This document shows, one piece after another, positions 1 to 7,501 of a DNA stretch of 64,000 nucleotides. Every line of letters starts with the position of its first letter. The stretch's first letter is position 1. Origin of the DNA: Lachnospiraceae bacterium (GTDB taxonomy: Bacteria; Bacillota; Clostridia; Lachnospirales; Lachnospiraceae). The position numbers were made by a program, and so were the translations under genes. Under the pieces are notes generated by a model. That model had not been told where the DNA came from and ran no database searches. It saw nothing but the letters and a program-made list of their open reading frames with translations. Location of the stretch: assembly GCA_017457865.1 (NCBI GenBank), contig JAFTGN010000052.1:1-64000 (forward strand). Direction: 5' to 3'.

Positions 1-152
1 AACGGCATATTTGGCATTTTGAGCATAAAGCGAAAAAAATATTAGTACCGCTGCTGTGAACATCATTCTTACGAATGATTCGAAGCGAAAGCGTGTTTTT
101 TGAATAAAATTTCTGATAAAAGGCGTTCGGTAATATAGTTTTGCAATTACCT
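1..152 (+). repeat. Palindromic repeat element, copy A (left part outside the window)
   Basis: This stretch is homologous, in the same orientation, to the inner and right part of the full element at 9871-10082. Shared blocks include ATTAGTACCG near 42-51, CGAAGCGAAAGCGTGTTTTT near 80-99 and TTTCTGATAAAAGGCGT near 109-125. Its right end at 137-152 is AGTTTTGCAATTACCT, a two-mismatch version of the family terminal repeat. A small palindrome at 62-79 (ATCATTC...GAATGAT) is present here but not in the other copies. The right end lies exactly 30 nt before the nadC start, so the element probably forms the end of the nadC upstream or leader region. Confidence 0.75.
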
Positions 153-182
153 AATCAATGAAATAGAAGTAAGGAGAATGAT

Positions 183-1037
183 ATGTTTGATCCAGTTACA
201 TTAAAGTTAAATGTTGTACCGCTGATTGAGAGCGCTTTGAGAGAGGATATTTCCAGTGAGGATGTGTCCACCAATGCGGTGATGCCCCATCCCCAGGCAG
301 GGAAGGTGGATCTGATCTGCAAGGAAGATGGGATCATCTGTGGATTACAGGTGTTTGAAAAGACATTTCAGATCTTAGATGAGAGCGCAGAGGTGCGGTT
401 CTATGTGGAAGATGGAGATACCGTGAAGAAGGGACAACTGATGGCAGAAGTATACGGAGACATTCGGGCGCTGCTTTGCGGAGAGCGGACTGCGCTGAAC
501 TATTTGCAGCGGATGTCTGGCATTGCCACATACACCCACAGTGTGGCTGCATTGTTAGAGGGTAGCAAGACCAGGCTGTTGGATACTAGAAAGACGACTC
601 CGAATAACCGTATTTTTGAGAAGTATTCTGTCACAGTAGGCGGCGGCAACAACCACAGATACAACCTGTCAGATGGCGTGCTGTTGAAAGACAATCACAT
701 CGGAGCCGCCGGTGGGGTGAAAGAAGCCATCGCCATGGCAAAGGAATATGCACCGTTTGTCCGTAAGATCGAGGTGGAAGTGGAAACATTGGATATGGTA
801 CGCGAAGCAGTGGAGGCAGGCGCTGACATTATCATGCTGGACAATATGTCCCATGAGGAGATGGAAGAGGCTATGAGGATCATTGCCGGCAAGGCAGAGG
901 TAGAAGTATCTGGTAATGTGACCAGAGAGAATATAGCAAGGTTAGTGGATCTGGGAGTAGATTATATCAGCAGCGGTGCTCTGACACACTCGGCGCCGAT
1001 TCTGGATATCTCCCTGAAAAATCTGCACGCAGTGTGA
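183..1037 (+). CDS. nadC: Nicotinate-nucleotide pyrophosphorylase (quinolinate phosphoribosyltransferase)
   Basis: Cytosolic enzyme that converts quinolinate and PRPP to nicotinate mononucleotide, CO2 and PPi, the last step of de novo NAD precursor synthesis. The 284-residue length is normal for the family. Visible motifs are ERTALN (101-106), DTRKTTP (134-140), the glycine-rich GGGNNHRYNLSD (153-164) and KDNHI (169-173), which line the quinolinate/PRPP site in this family. The ATG is preceded by AAGGAG at a good distance. It heads a tight cluster with niaR and nadA; the palindromic repeat ends 30 nt upstream. Confidence 0.97.
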   Translation: MFDPVTLKLNVVPLIESALREDISSEDVSTNAVMPHPQAGKVDLICKEDGIICGLQVFEKTFQILDESAEVRFYVEDGDTVKKGQLMAEVYGDIRALLCGERTALNYLQRMSGIATYTHSVAALLEGSKTRLLDTRKTTPNNRIFEKYSVTVGGGNNHRYNLSDGVLLKDNHIGAAGGVKEAIAMAKEYAPFVRKIEVEVETLDMVREAVEAGADIIMLDNMSHEEMEEAMRIIAGKAEVEVSGNVTRENIARLVDLGVDYISSGALTHSAPILDISLKNLHAV

Positions 1038-1056
1038 AAAGATTGAGGTAGCAAGG

Positions 1057-1611
1057 GTGAATGGAGAGGAACGTAGAGAACAACTGTTACACAATTTGAG
1101 CAATCATCAAGCAGTTTCCGGTGCGGATCTGGCCAAAAGGCTGGGCGTCAGCCGCCAGGTGATCGTGCAGGATATTGCATTGCTTCGGACATCCGGGAAG
1201 AAAATTGTATCCACAAACAGAGGATACCGGCTGGAAGAGGATACCCAGCCATCCCGGGTGTTTAAGTTGTATCATACACCGGACAGATGTGAGGAAGAAT
1301 TGAATCTGATTGTGGACTATGGCGGGCGCATTGAAGATATTTTTGTCTATCACAAGGTTTATCATGTATTGAAAGCAGAGATGAATGTGCGTTCCAGGAA
1401 AGATGTAGCACAGTTTATGGAGCAGATTCGTACCGGAAAATCTTCTCTTCTTTCCATGGTGACCGGTGGATATCATTACCATACGATCGTTGCGGATACG
1501 GAAGAAGATCTGGATGATATACAGGCACAGTTAGAACAGCATGGCTTTCTGGCCAAACTCCAGGATTATGAACCGGTAGATTTTTGGAAGAAAGAGAAAG
1601 AGGAAATGTAA
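1057..1611 (+). CDS. niaR: NiaR-type transcriptional repressor of NAD biosynthesis
   Basis: 184 residues: an N-terminal winged helix-turn-helix (about 8-60, with SGADLAKRLGVSRQVIVQDI) followed by a 3H domain (about 75-175) containing conserved histidines (YHVLKA, GYHYHTI). This layout is that of NiaR/YrxA, the niacin-responsive repressor of NAD genes in Firmicutes. The start is GTG, with GAGG about 8 nt upstream; the nearby ATG at 1061 is out of frame. It lies between nadC and nadA and its stop codon directly abuts the nadA start, so it is probably cotranscribed and autoregulated. Function is from family knowledge; no operator was identified with confidence. Confidence 0.92.
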   Translation: MNGEERREQLLHNLSNHQAVSGADLAKRLGVSRQVIVQDIALLRTSGKKIVSTNRGYRLEEDTQPSRVFKLYHTPDRCEEELNLIVDYGGRIEDIFVYHKVYHVLKAEMNVRSRKDVAQFMEQIRTGKSSLLSMVTGGYHYHTIVADTEEDLDDIQAQLEQHGFLAKLQDYEPVDFWKKEKEEM

Positions 1612-2529
1612 ATGACCATTCGAGAGATGCAGGACGAGATCATTCGTCTGAAGAAGGAAAAAGATATTTGTATCTTAGTGCACGCATATGAGAGCCATGA
1701 TATATGGGAAGTGGCAGATTACGTGGGAGACAGTTATGGATTGAGCAAGCAGGCGGCAGCTGCACCCCAGCAAAATGTACTGATGTGCGGTGTCCGTTTT
1801 ATGGCAGAAACCTGTAAGATCCTTTCCCCGGAAAAGAAAGTGTATCTGTCCCATCCGGAGGCAGGATGTCCGATGGCAGAACAGATGGAAAAGGAGATGA
1901 TCGCATACTATAAGGAATTGCATCCGGATGTGACAGTTGTGGCGTACATCAATACCACTGCGGATCTGAAAACAGTATGTGATGTGTGTGTCACATCCTC
2001 CTCTGCTCTGAAGATCGTGAAGAATATGGAGCAGGATCATCTGTTGTTTATTCCGGATATCAATCTGGGTACCTGGATCAAGAACCAGTGTCCGGAGAAA
2101 CAGATTGAACTGCTGCAGGGCGGATGTCCTACCCATGTACTGCTCAGTGTAAAAGATGTGAAGCGGATGAAAAAGAAACATCCGGAGGCACTGCTTTTAG
2201 TCCATCCGGAGAGCAGACCGGAGGTGGTGGAACTGGCAGATTATGTGGGAAGCACCACTGGCATCATGAACTTTGCCAAGGAAAGCACTGCCAGAGAATT
2301 CATCATCGGAACAGAGAACAGCATTGTACAGCATTTGCAGATGGAGTGCCCGGAAAAGAGATTTTACGAGTTGTCCAAAGATTGTGTGTGCAGAAACATG
2401 AAGCTGACCACATTAGCAGATGTGTACAACATGGTGAAATACGGAGAAGGTGAAGAAATCCTGATGGAAGAAGAGACCAGACTGGCAGCGAAGAAGTGCA
2501 TTGACAAAATGTTGGAGCTGGGTGGCTGA
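1612..2529 (+). CDS. nadA: Quinolinate synthase
   Basis: Makes quinolinate from iminoaspartate and dihydroxyacetone phosphate using a [4Fe-4S] cluster. The 305-residue protein has the family cysteines in GCPMAE (C86), GGCPTH (C172) and CVCRNMK (C258/C260), the probable cluster ligands being C86, C172 and C260. The ATG follows the niaR stop codon with no spacer, implying translational coupling. No L-aspartate oxidase (nadB) gene is present in the cluster, although NadA needs iminoaspartate, so the oxidase or an aspartate dehydrogenase must be encoded elsewhere. A hairpin terminator follows at 2625. Confidence 0.96.
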   Translation: MTIREMQDEIIRLKKEKDICILVHAYESHDIWEVADYVGDSYGLSKQAAAAPQQNVLMCGVRFMAETCKILSPEKKVYLSHPEAGCPMAEQMEKEMIAYYKELHPDVTVVAYINTTADLKTVCDVCVTSSSALKIVKNMEQDHLLFIPDINLGTWIKNQCPEKQIELLQGGCPTHVLLSVKDVKRMKKKHPEALLLVHPESRPEVVELADYVGSTTGIMNFAKESTAREFIIGTENSIVQHLQMECPEKRFYELSKDCVCRNMKLTTLADVYNMVKYGEGEEILMEEETRLAAKKCIDKMLELGG

Positions 2530-2624
2530 TTGTTGCCACCATGTTTCTGAAAAACTGACTGAAGAAGAAACTAGAACAAAACTGATTAATCAATATATAT
2601 AAAGCTGTAAACCAGTTACATTCA

Positions 2625-2656
2625 GGGTGAGGAAATCCTCACCCTTTCAGTTTTTG
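2625..2656 (+). terminator. Intrinsic terminator of nadC-niaR-nadA
   Basis: GGGTGAGG (2625-2632), loop AAAT, CCTCACCC (2637-2644), followed by a T-rich run ending TTTTT. The hairpin overlaps the last codons and the TGA stop of the convergent gene on the minus strand. Confidence 0.75.
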
Positions 2657-4141
2657 TATTTTGATGTCATTGATCTCCTGAAACAACTCTTTATTTCCCA
2701 CTACAATCAGGCACAGTCGTTCTCTGGCTCTGGAAATGCCCTGAAAGAACAGTTTTTTATACAGGTAGTCCGGGTTCGGATGTTGTCTGGCACACAGCAG
2801 ATTGTCTTTGTTGTAGTAAAAGTTATGATCCAGAATCATCAACACATTGTCAAATTCCTGTCCGATGACTTTATGGGTATTTTTCTCTCCCCCATATACA
2901 TCAAAAGAAGTTTCCGCATAGTGGGAAGACGTGAAGTTGATAAACGTATACTCCCTTTCATAATATGCCAGCATCTTCAGTGCTTCTGCCTCGTTTTGGG
3001 CAAACAAAACAGTGACACAACTGTAGTCATACCGTGTGGTTTTCCGGTTCAGGTCAAACAGGGAGAGGATAAAAGAAGACAGTTCCCGATTGGTACGAAT
3101 CTTCTCGGAAAGAGGACATTTCAGGGTGGTCACTTCCTCAATGATCTGAAATGTTTTCCTACGCTCCTCTGAACGGGAGAGAATCTGCTGGCTGTCATAG
3201 GCGAAGACACATCCCATCTTTTGCTGGCGCACCGTTTCGATGATCAGTTCCATCTGTTCTTTATAAATACGCTGTGTCTCGTCAATGAGCAGAAATCGGT
3301 AGGGGGTAAAGTCCGTCTCTTGGTTGATCTCCTGTATGCCTTTGATGGAGACATGAGACAGTTGGCTGTCCAGATATTCATGTCCATCGGACAGCATGCC
3401 GCAGTGGATGATACACACATCTCCTATGGCACTCAATTCCCGACCAATGTCATACAATAACAGCGTCTTGCCGGTACCGGGGCTTCCCGAAATAGAAGAG
3501 AAGTGGCAGGTATCAAGATCAGACAAAACCGGCAGGAGTTTGTGTTTATACTGCTCCTGTTGGGAAGTCAGAAAATAATGGCGGTCCATGAATTTGTCCG
3601 GTGTGTTAATGGGGGAAATGAGGAAGTCCTTTGCCCGAAACAGAGATTCGATTTCCCTATGGACACATTGGTCAAATGTTTGCATGACTTCTGCCAGATG
3701 GGCAAAGGTAGTTTCGGTCAGTGTTCCATCCTGATTCAGACAATACAGTACACCAGAGGAAGCGATATAAGTAAAAGATGCGATATCCTTACTGATGTGC
3801 CCCAGATAATACTGGTTTTGCAGCAATTGTTTCTGAATTTTCTCTTCGTCAATGGGCTGACTTTTCAATTCCACATTCAGGATGTGGGAACGGTCTGCGG
3901 CAATCTTGATCAGATCAAATTCCTTTCCAATATGGGGAATGGTATAGGAAAAGAAAAAATCTTCATAAGCCCTGATGGGCAGGTTCACAGAACGCAGTGC
4001 TGCCACAAATTTGTGAAGGGAATCCTGCTCATGCACCTTGGTCACCTTGAAATCGGTTCGGTCACTGAGTCCGTTTTCATAGTCGGAAAATAGTTCTGTA
4101 TCGTTCATTTCTGATAAGAATAAAATGTTTAATGCTCTCAT
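2639..4141 (-). CDS. DUF2075-like P-loop ATPase/helicase with N-terminal PD-(D/E)xK-like nuclease domain
   Basis: 500 residues. The N-terminal part (about 45-130) shows E60, D76 (EFDLI) and E91-L-K93 (VELKS) followed by a conserved-looking Q in KQLLQNQYYL, the arrangement of a PD-(D/E)xK restriction-like fold. Walker A is GSPGTGKT (219-226), Walker B FLLIDE (283-288), and the C-terminus carries GQEFDNVL and FQGISRARERLCLIV, typical of superfamily 1 helicase motifs V/VI. The combination suggests an ATP-dependent nuclease or helicase acting on DNA or RNA, possibly defensive, but no partner gene is adjacent. The start has GAGGA upstream and a promoter at 4204-4233. The nuclease assignment is my inference. 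Confidence 0.7.
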   Translation of the reverse strand: MRALNILFLSEMNDTELFSDYENGLSDRTDFKVTKVHEQDSLHKFVAALRSVNLPIRAYEDFFFSYTIPHIGKEFDLIKIAADRSHILNVELKSQPIDEEKIQKQLLQNQYYLGHISKDIASFTYIASSGVLYCLNQDGTLTETTFAHLAEVMQTFDQCVHREIESLFRAKDFLISPINTPDKFMDRHYFLTSQQEQYKHKLLPVLSDLDTCHFSSISGSPGTGKTLLLYDIGRELSAIGDVCIIHCGMLSDGHEYLDSQLSHVSIKGIQEINQETDFTPYRFLLIDETQRIYKEQMELIIETVRQQKMGCVFAYDSQQILSRSEERRKTFQIIEEVTTLKCPLSEKIRTNRELSSFILSLFDLNRKTTRYDYSCVTVLFAQNEAEALKMLAYYEREYTFINFTSSHYAETSFDVYGGEKNTHKVIGQEFDNVLMILDHNFYYNKDNLLCARQHPNPDYLYKKLFFQGISRARERLCLIVVGNKELFQEINDIKIQKLKG

Positions 4142-4203
4142 AAAAATCCTCTGTCTTTGGGTGTTTTTGAAACCATCAGCTCCTGAAATAAATTCTTGTT
4201 TTT

Positions 4204-4233
4204 ATTATCTGTCATAAGCGGTAGTTTTGTCAA
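4204..4233 (-). promoter_or_regulatory. Sigma-A promoter for the helicase-like gene
   Basis: On the minus strand: TTGACA (4228-4233), an 18-nt spacer, GATAAT (4204-4209). It lies about 60 nt upstream of the minus-strand ATG at 4141. Confidence 0.7.
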
Positions 4234-4264
4234 GATTTGTGTGGCTGAAATCGGGATTTGGTAG

Positions 4265-4386
4265 TATAATGAGGAGAGAAAAAGGAGAAAATTAGAATTC
4301 GTCTTCTCTTTTTTATTTGATCAAAATCATTTCAATTGCATCATTTTTGACAGAATGATGCAATTGAAATTGAAAATGATGCAATG
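4265..4386 (+). promoter_or_regulatory. Upstream region of the Fic locus with three AATGATGCAAT-type sites
   Basis: The 348-nt gap between the helicase-like gene and the Fic gene contains a plus-strand -10-like TATAAT (4265-4270, weak -35), then a perfect 17-bp inverted repeat (4329-4345 and 4354-4370, 8-nt loop). The undecamer AATGATGCAAT occurs inverted at 4335-4345 and direct at 4355-4365 and 4376-4386. Such spaced repeats look like a binding site for a DNA-binding regulator or antitoxin, none of which is encoded intact nearby. The remainder, 4387-4480, is a decayed Fic fragment. Confidence 0.45.
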
Positions 4387-4387
4387 A

Positions 4388-4480
4388 GATGTTATAGTAT
4401 ATGAAGCATTGTAAAAAAGCTAACAAAACTGGCATGAAGAGGAAAACGATTATGCACCACTTGTAGAATGCTTTGGGTAA
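4388..4480 (+). pseudogene. Decayed C-terminal fragment of a Fic family protein
   Basis: One frame reads D-V-I-V-Y-E-A-L, stop, K-S, stop, Q-N, then WHEEENDYAPLVECFG and a stop. The pattern YEAL...WHExENDYxPxVxxxLG is the familiar C-terminus of large Fic (COG3177-type) proteins. Two in-frame TAA codons at 4412 and 4421 fall where the family has ordinary residues, and the sequence stops before the usual final helix. There is no start codon, so this is a relic. Confidence 0.55.
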
Positions 4481-4489
4481 GGAGGGTTG

Positions 4490-5017
4490 ATGATGGACAC
4501 AAAAAGATTGCTGAAAGATCATATGCTTTCCACAATGATCGAGCCACTGACACAAGATTTGATCAAGCAATTTCATTATGAATTGAAAAGTGGAGTTTTC
4601 GAGGATCGAGCCAATGGGTATGCAATTGGTGATTACAAAAAAAGGGCAAACATGGTAGGAAATCAAAAAACATGCCTGCCAGCAGATGTACCAGAACAAA
4701 TGAATAAACTGATGGAATGGTATCAAAATCAAACCATATCACTTGAAACAATTGCAGAGTTTCATCTGAAATATGAAACACTGCACCCATTCCAAGATGG
4801 CAATGGAAGAACCGGGCGATTAATTGTTTACAGAGAATGTCTTAAGAATGATATTATACCATTGATCATAGAAGACAAAAACAGAAAGCGATACATTGAA
4901 GCATTCGGAGTGTATCGAGAAAAGGAAGATGTTCGACCGATGCAGGAATTGTTTCAGGCTGAACAAGATGCTTACCTCAAAGAATGTGAATACTTTTATG
5001 AGAATAATCTAGAATAA
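4490..5017 (+). CDS. Fic/DOC family protein (probable AMP transferase), N-terminally short
   Basis: About 175 residues with the complete Fic motif HPFQDGNGRTGR, the catalytic His and phosphate-binding loop used to transfer AMP (or another phosphate-containing group) to target hydroxyls. The segment EPLTQDLIKQFHYELKSG matches the region that, in related clostridial Fic proteins of about 250 residues, follows a 60-residue N-terminal part containing the inhibitory (S/T)xxxE(G/N) helix; that part is missing here. AAGGAGG lies upstream of ATG codons at 4490 and 4493, the latter better spaced. It sits directly behind a decayed Fic fragment, so it may be a recombined remnant. Whether it is expressed is unknown. 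Confidence 0.75.
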   Translation: MMDTKRLLKDHMLSTMIEPLTQDLIKQFHYELKSGVFEDRANGYAIGDYKKRANMVGNQKTCLPADVPEQMNKLMEWYQNQTISLETIAEFHLKYETLHPFQDGNGRTGRLIVYRECLKNDIIPLIIEDKNRKRYIEAFGVYREKEDVRPMQELFQAEQDAYLKECEYFYENNLE

Positions 5018-5034
5018 TACGATTTGCTTGAAGG

Positions 5035-5066
5035 ATGCTGGTATCAAAGAAGGGAGATACCAGCAT
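5035..5066. repeat. Perfect 11-bp inverted repeat after the Fic gene
   Basis: ATGCTGGTATC (5035-5045) and GATACCAGCAT (5056-5066) form a hairpin with a 10-nt loop, 17 nt after the Fic stop. There is no T-run, so it is a poor intrinsic terminator; it may be part of the broken RhuM-like gene region. Confidence 0.5.
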
Positions 5067-5190
5067 GGAGAAAGCGGACATGTCAATTGTCGCAAAAATT
5101 GCGACAGTTCAAAAAGAAGGGGAATGGGAAGTTAAACAAAAAATAGAACACTATAATTTGGAATCGAACAGATCAATGCCAATGCAGTGG
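5065..5190 (+). pseudogene. Fragment of a RhuM-like (virulence protein RhuM family) gene
   Basis: The frame from ATG 5065 reads MSIVAKIATVQKEG, then VKQKIEHYNLE, closely resembling the middle of RhuM family proteins (S-V-V-A-K-x-A-T-V-Q-x-E-G ... Y-Y-N-L-D-V-I-I-S-V-G-Y-R). The similarity ends after YNLE; the expected IISVGYR region is not recognisable and both ends of the usual ~300-residue protein are missing. It runs in frame into the next gene but that gene has its own strong ribosome binding site. RhuM genes are common in mobile islands; here it looks like a relic. Confidence 0.45.
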
Positions 5191-5211
5191 CATAATGAAA
5201 GGAGAAGGCTC

Positions 5212-6102
5212 ATGAACTTATTACAACGGCTGAAAGCAAAAAGCAAATGGTACACAGGTTGGGAACTGGACAACGGCAGAGATCGGATGGGGTCTTTCTC
5301 GTGGAAAGATGTGGAAGGCTACGTGGATGAGATCGTAAAGCGGACTACGGAATTTGTGATACTGGTGCCGGAGGCACCCATTGCAGGGACCAATTTTATG
5401 CAGACCTGTATGGATGAGGAGCATGAAAATTATCATATGGAAATCTGTTTTGGAAGAGAGCATGGCTACGTGATTTATGGAATGGATGATGTATCCGCCC
5501 CCCGGGTGAAGACATATCTGAAGCGGTATCTGGAGGAACGGCTGGTGCCGGATACGGAAGGCTGGGATTTGATCTGTGAGAAAGATAGCGTGGGGCAGCC
5601 GGAGCTGTTTGTACAGATTGGAAGAAAAATTTCCAGGGAAGATCCGGCTGTGACAGCGGAACTGACCTTATGTGTGCATGATCCGGTGGGATATTTTGAA
5701 GCGCATAGAGAGCAGTATGAGGCGCATTCCATTGAGACGGCGGAGGACCTGGATATTTTGCGTTGGATTGGTCTGGTGGATATTTTAGAGCAGTGTGGGT
5801 ATGTGTGTGACCGGGATTACCAGGATACGTTGGAACAGTTTGCATATTTTGTGGGACGGCTGCATCAGATGCAATGGGCCGACTTGACCATAGAGACTTC
5901 TGGTCTGGATGCACAGGAAAGCATTCCCCAGTGGTGTGCGGCTTTGGATGAAGCGTGGGCAGAGAAGGGGTATCAGATGGCAGTACTGGATATGGACAGT
6001 GACAGTTATGTGCTGTTTCCCTGTCCGATGGCGGAATACAGGGAACTGGCAGAGCTGGCAGCCAGAATCGGTCATCGGATTATGTTGGCGAAAGAGGCAT
6101 AA
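5212..6102 (+). CDS. Conserved protein with a DUF6630-like C-terminal domain
   Basis: 296 residues from ATG 5212, chosen because AAAGGAG lies 7 nt upstream and the upstream in-frame stretch resembles an unrelated gene fragment. The C-terminal ~120 residues include LDMDSDSYVLFPC and AELAARIGHRI, which I associate with the DUF6630 family (not verified). The N-terminal ~170 residues are not recognised; they are soluble, aromatic-rich and contain no membrane segment or signal peptide. It ends 3 nt before the FliB-like gene, so the two are probably cotranscribed. No function can be assigned. Confidence 0.75.
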   Translation: MNLLQRLKAKSKWYTGWELDNGRDRMGSFSWKDVEGYVDEIVKRTTEFVILVPEAPIAGTNFMQTCMDEEHENYHMEICFGREHGYVIYGMDDVSAPRVKTYLKRYLEERLVPDTEGWDLICEKDSVGQPELFVQIGRKISREDPAVTAELTLCVHDPVGYFEAHREQYEAHSIETAEDLDILRWIGLVDILEQCGYVCDRDYQDTLEQFAYFVGRLHQMQWADLTIETSGLDAQESIPQWCAALDEAWAEKGYQMAVLDMDSDSYVLFPCPMAEYRELAELAARIGHRIMLAKEA

Positions 6103-6105
6103 ACT

Positions 6106-7287
6106 ATGACGGGAAGAACATGTAAACCATCTTTTTATGATGCATTTCGGTGCATTGGTTCTGCCTGTACGGATACTTGCTGTGCAGGTTGGGAAATTGA
6201 CATAGATGATGTTTCCTATGAGCGCTATATGGAGTTGAAAGGCGCATTCAAACAGCGCCTGCTGGCACAGATTGGCACAGACGGAACCTCTCATTTCTTT
6301 CGCCTGCAGGAAGGACAGCGGTGTCCTTTTTTGAATCAGGACAATCTCTGCGATATTTTTATAGAGGCAGGAGAAGACTATCTGTGTGATATTTGTACGG
6401 AGCATCCCAGATTTTATAACTGGTATGGAGATTATACAGAAGTGGGACTTGGCATGTGCTGTGAGGAAGCACAGCGGCTGATGTTGGAAAGTGAGACACC
6501 GCTTACATTTGTGGTGACCGGAGAAGCGGAGGATATGTCAGAATTCCTTCCCCTTCTGTTATCTTTGCGAGGACAGTTGTTTGCCATTTTGCAGGATAGA
6601 AGTCAGTCCATCTGGCAGAGAATGACACAAGTACAATGGGCGGCAGAACAGGCACAGACACTTCTGGATATGTCACCAGAGGAAGATTGGGCAGTCCTAT
6701 TGGAATATTTTGTGACACAGCTGTCGGTTAATGTGGGAGATACCGTAGAGAGAACTACATGGATGCCATTGGAGAACGCTTCTTGGAGAGCAGAGCAGTG
6801 GGCAGATGTAGAGCAGTTGGAAAGTTTGCTGCAACGGATGGCAGGGGATCGGTCTGTGTTGGAATTGTTGGTGGACATAATCTCTTTCTTTCGGAAGCTG
6901 GAAATCTTAGACGAAGCATGGCCTGCCTGTTTATGGCAAATACAGACACATTTGTCACAGATTTGGGACCATCGGCAGGCATTTTTGACCGCATATGAGA
7001 ACCGGTGTTATGAATATGAACATTTGATGGTGTATTTTCTGTATCGGTATTTTCTGGAGGGAGTCTACAATCTGGAATTATGCGCGGGAGTGGATTTTGC
7101 ATGGGTCAGTGTGGTGATGATATTGCTTTGTGACATTGCTTACTGGATGGAGCACGGGGAGTTGCCTTTTGAAAAGCAGTGTGCCATCATCCGTCTTTAT
7201 TCCAAGGAAATTGAATACTGTCCGGAAAATGTAGAAGCGGTCTGTCAGTATGCAAGGGAATTACGGAGAAGTTTGGAGAAAAATTGA
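6106..7287 (+). CDS. FliB-like protein (flagellin lysine-N-methylase family, cysteine-rich)
   Basis: 393 residues. The N-terminal 120 residues carry clustered cysteines: CIGSACTDTCCAGW near the start, then CPFL, CDIF, CDICTEHPRFY and GMCCEEA. This arrangement is typical of FliB, which methylates lysines on flagellin and is thought to hold an iron-sulfur cluster. The C-terminal two thirds is helical and less conserved. No flagellar gene is present in the window, and many Clostridia carry FliB-family genes away from flagellar loci, so the substrate is uncertain. It follows the DUF6630-like gene by 3 nt. Confidence 0.8.
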   Translation: MTGRTCKPSFYDAFRCIGSACTDTCCAGWEIDIDDVSYERYMELKGAFKQRLLAQIGTDGTSHFFRLQEGQRCPFLNQDNLCDIFIEAGEDYLCDICTEHPRFYNWYGDYTEVGLGMCCEEAQRLMLESETPLTFVVTGEAEDMSEFLPLLLSLRGQLFAILQDRSQSIWQRMTQVQWAAEQAQTLLDMSPEEDWAVLLEYFVTQLSVNVGDTVERTTWMPLENASWRAEQWADVEQLESLLQRMAGDRSVLELLVDIISFFRKLEILDEAWPACLWQIQTHLSQIWDHRQAFLTAYENRCYEYEHLMVYFLYRYFLEGVYNLELCAGVDFAWVSVVMILLCDIAYWMEHGELPFEKQCAIIRLYSKEIEYCPENVEAVCQYARELRRSLEKN

Positions 7288-7349
7288 ATAATTTGCTGTT
7301 AAATCAATTTAAAGAAGTAAAGCGTTAATGATTTTTTGTGGAAAAGCAC

Positions 7350-7378
7350 TTGCCAATTTGTGATTTCTTTGGTAAAAT
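7350..7378 (+). promoter_or_regulatory. Promoter for the aryl-CoA ligase gene
   Basis: TTGCCA (7350-7355), 17-nt spacer, TAAAAT (7373-7378), about 120 nt upstream of the start codon. Confidence 0.5.
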
Positions 7379-7501
7379 TGTATCATTCATAACTTCTTGG
7401 AGTCATACAGGATATAAAAGTAGGAGTCCTTTAGAATGCAGCAAAGCAGAGTGGCTTTGGTGTATCAATGAAAATACAAGGATATCATGGAGGAACAAAC
7501 A

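Noticed and set aside
2627..4093. Plus-strand open frames (up to 196 codons) opposite the helicase-like gene
   Set aside because: The minus-strand frame carries intact Walker and helicase motifs and a promoter; the plus frames have none.
5396..6405. Minus-strand open frames of 172 and 206 codons opposite the DUF6630-like and FliB-like genes
   Set aside because: The composition is rich in Pro/His/Ser/Cys as expected for antisense reading, with no family match or ribosome binding site.
2639..7287. An integrated prophage or complete mobile island
   Set aside because: No integrase, transposase, attachment-site duplication, tRNA junction or phage structural gene was seen; only relic fragments suggest past mobility.
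7487..7501. ATG at 7487 as the start of the aryl-CoA ligase
   Set aside because: GGAGG lies inside the first codons of that frame and is ideally placed for the GTG at 7502; relatives begin near that point.
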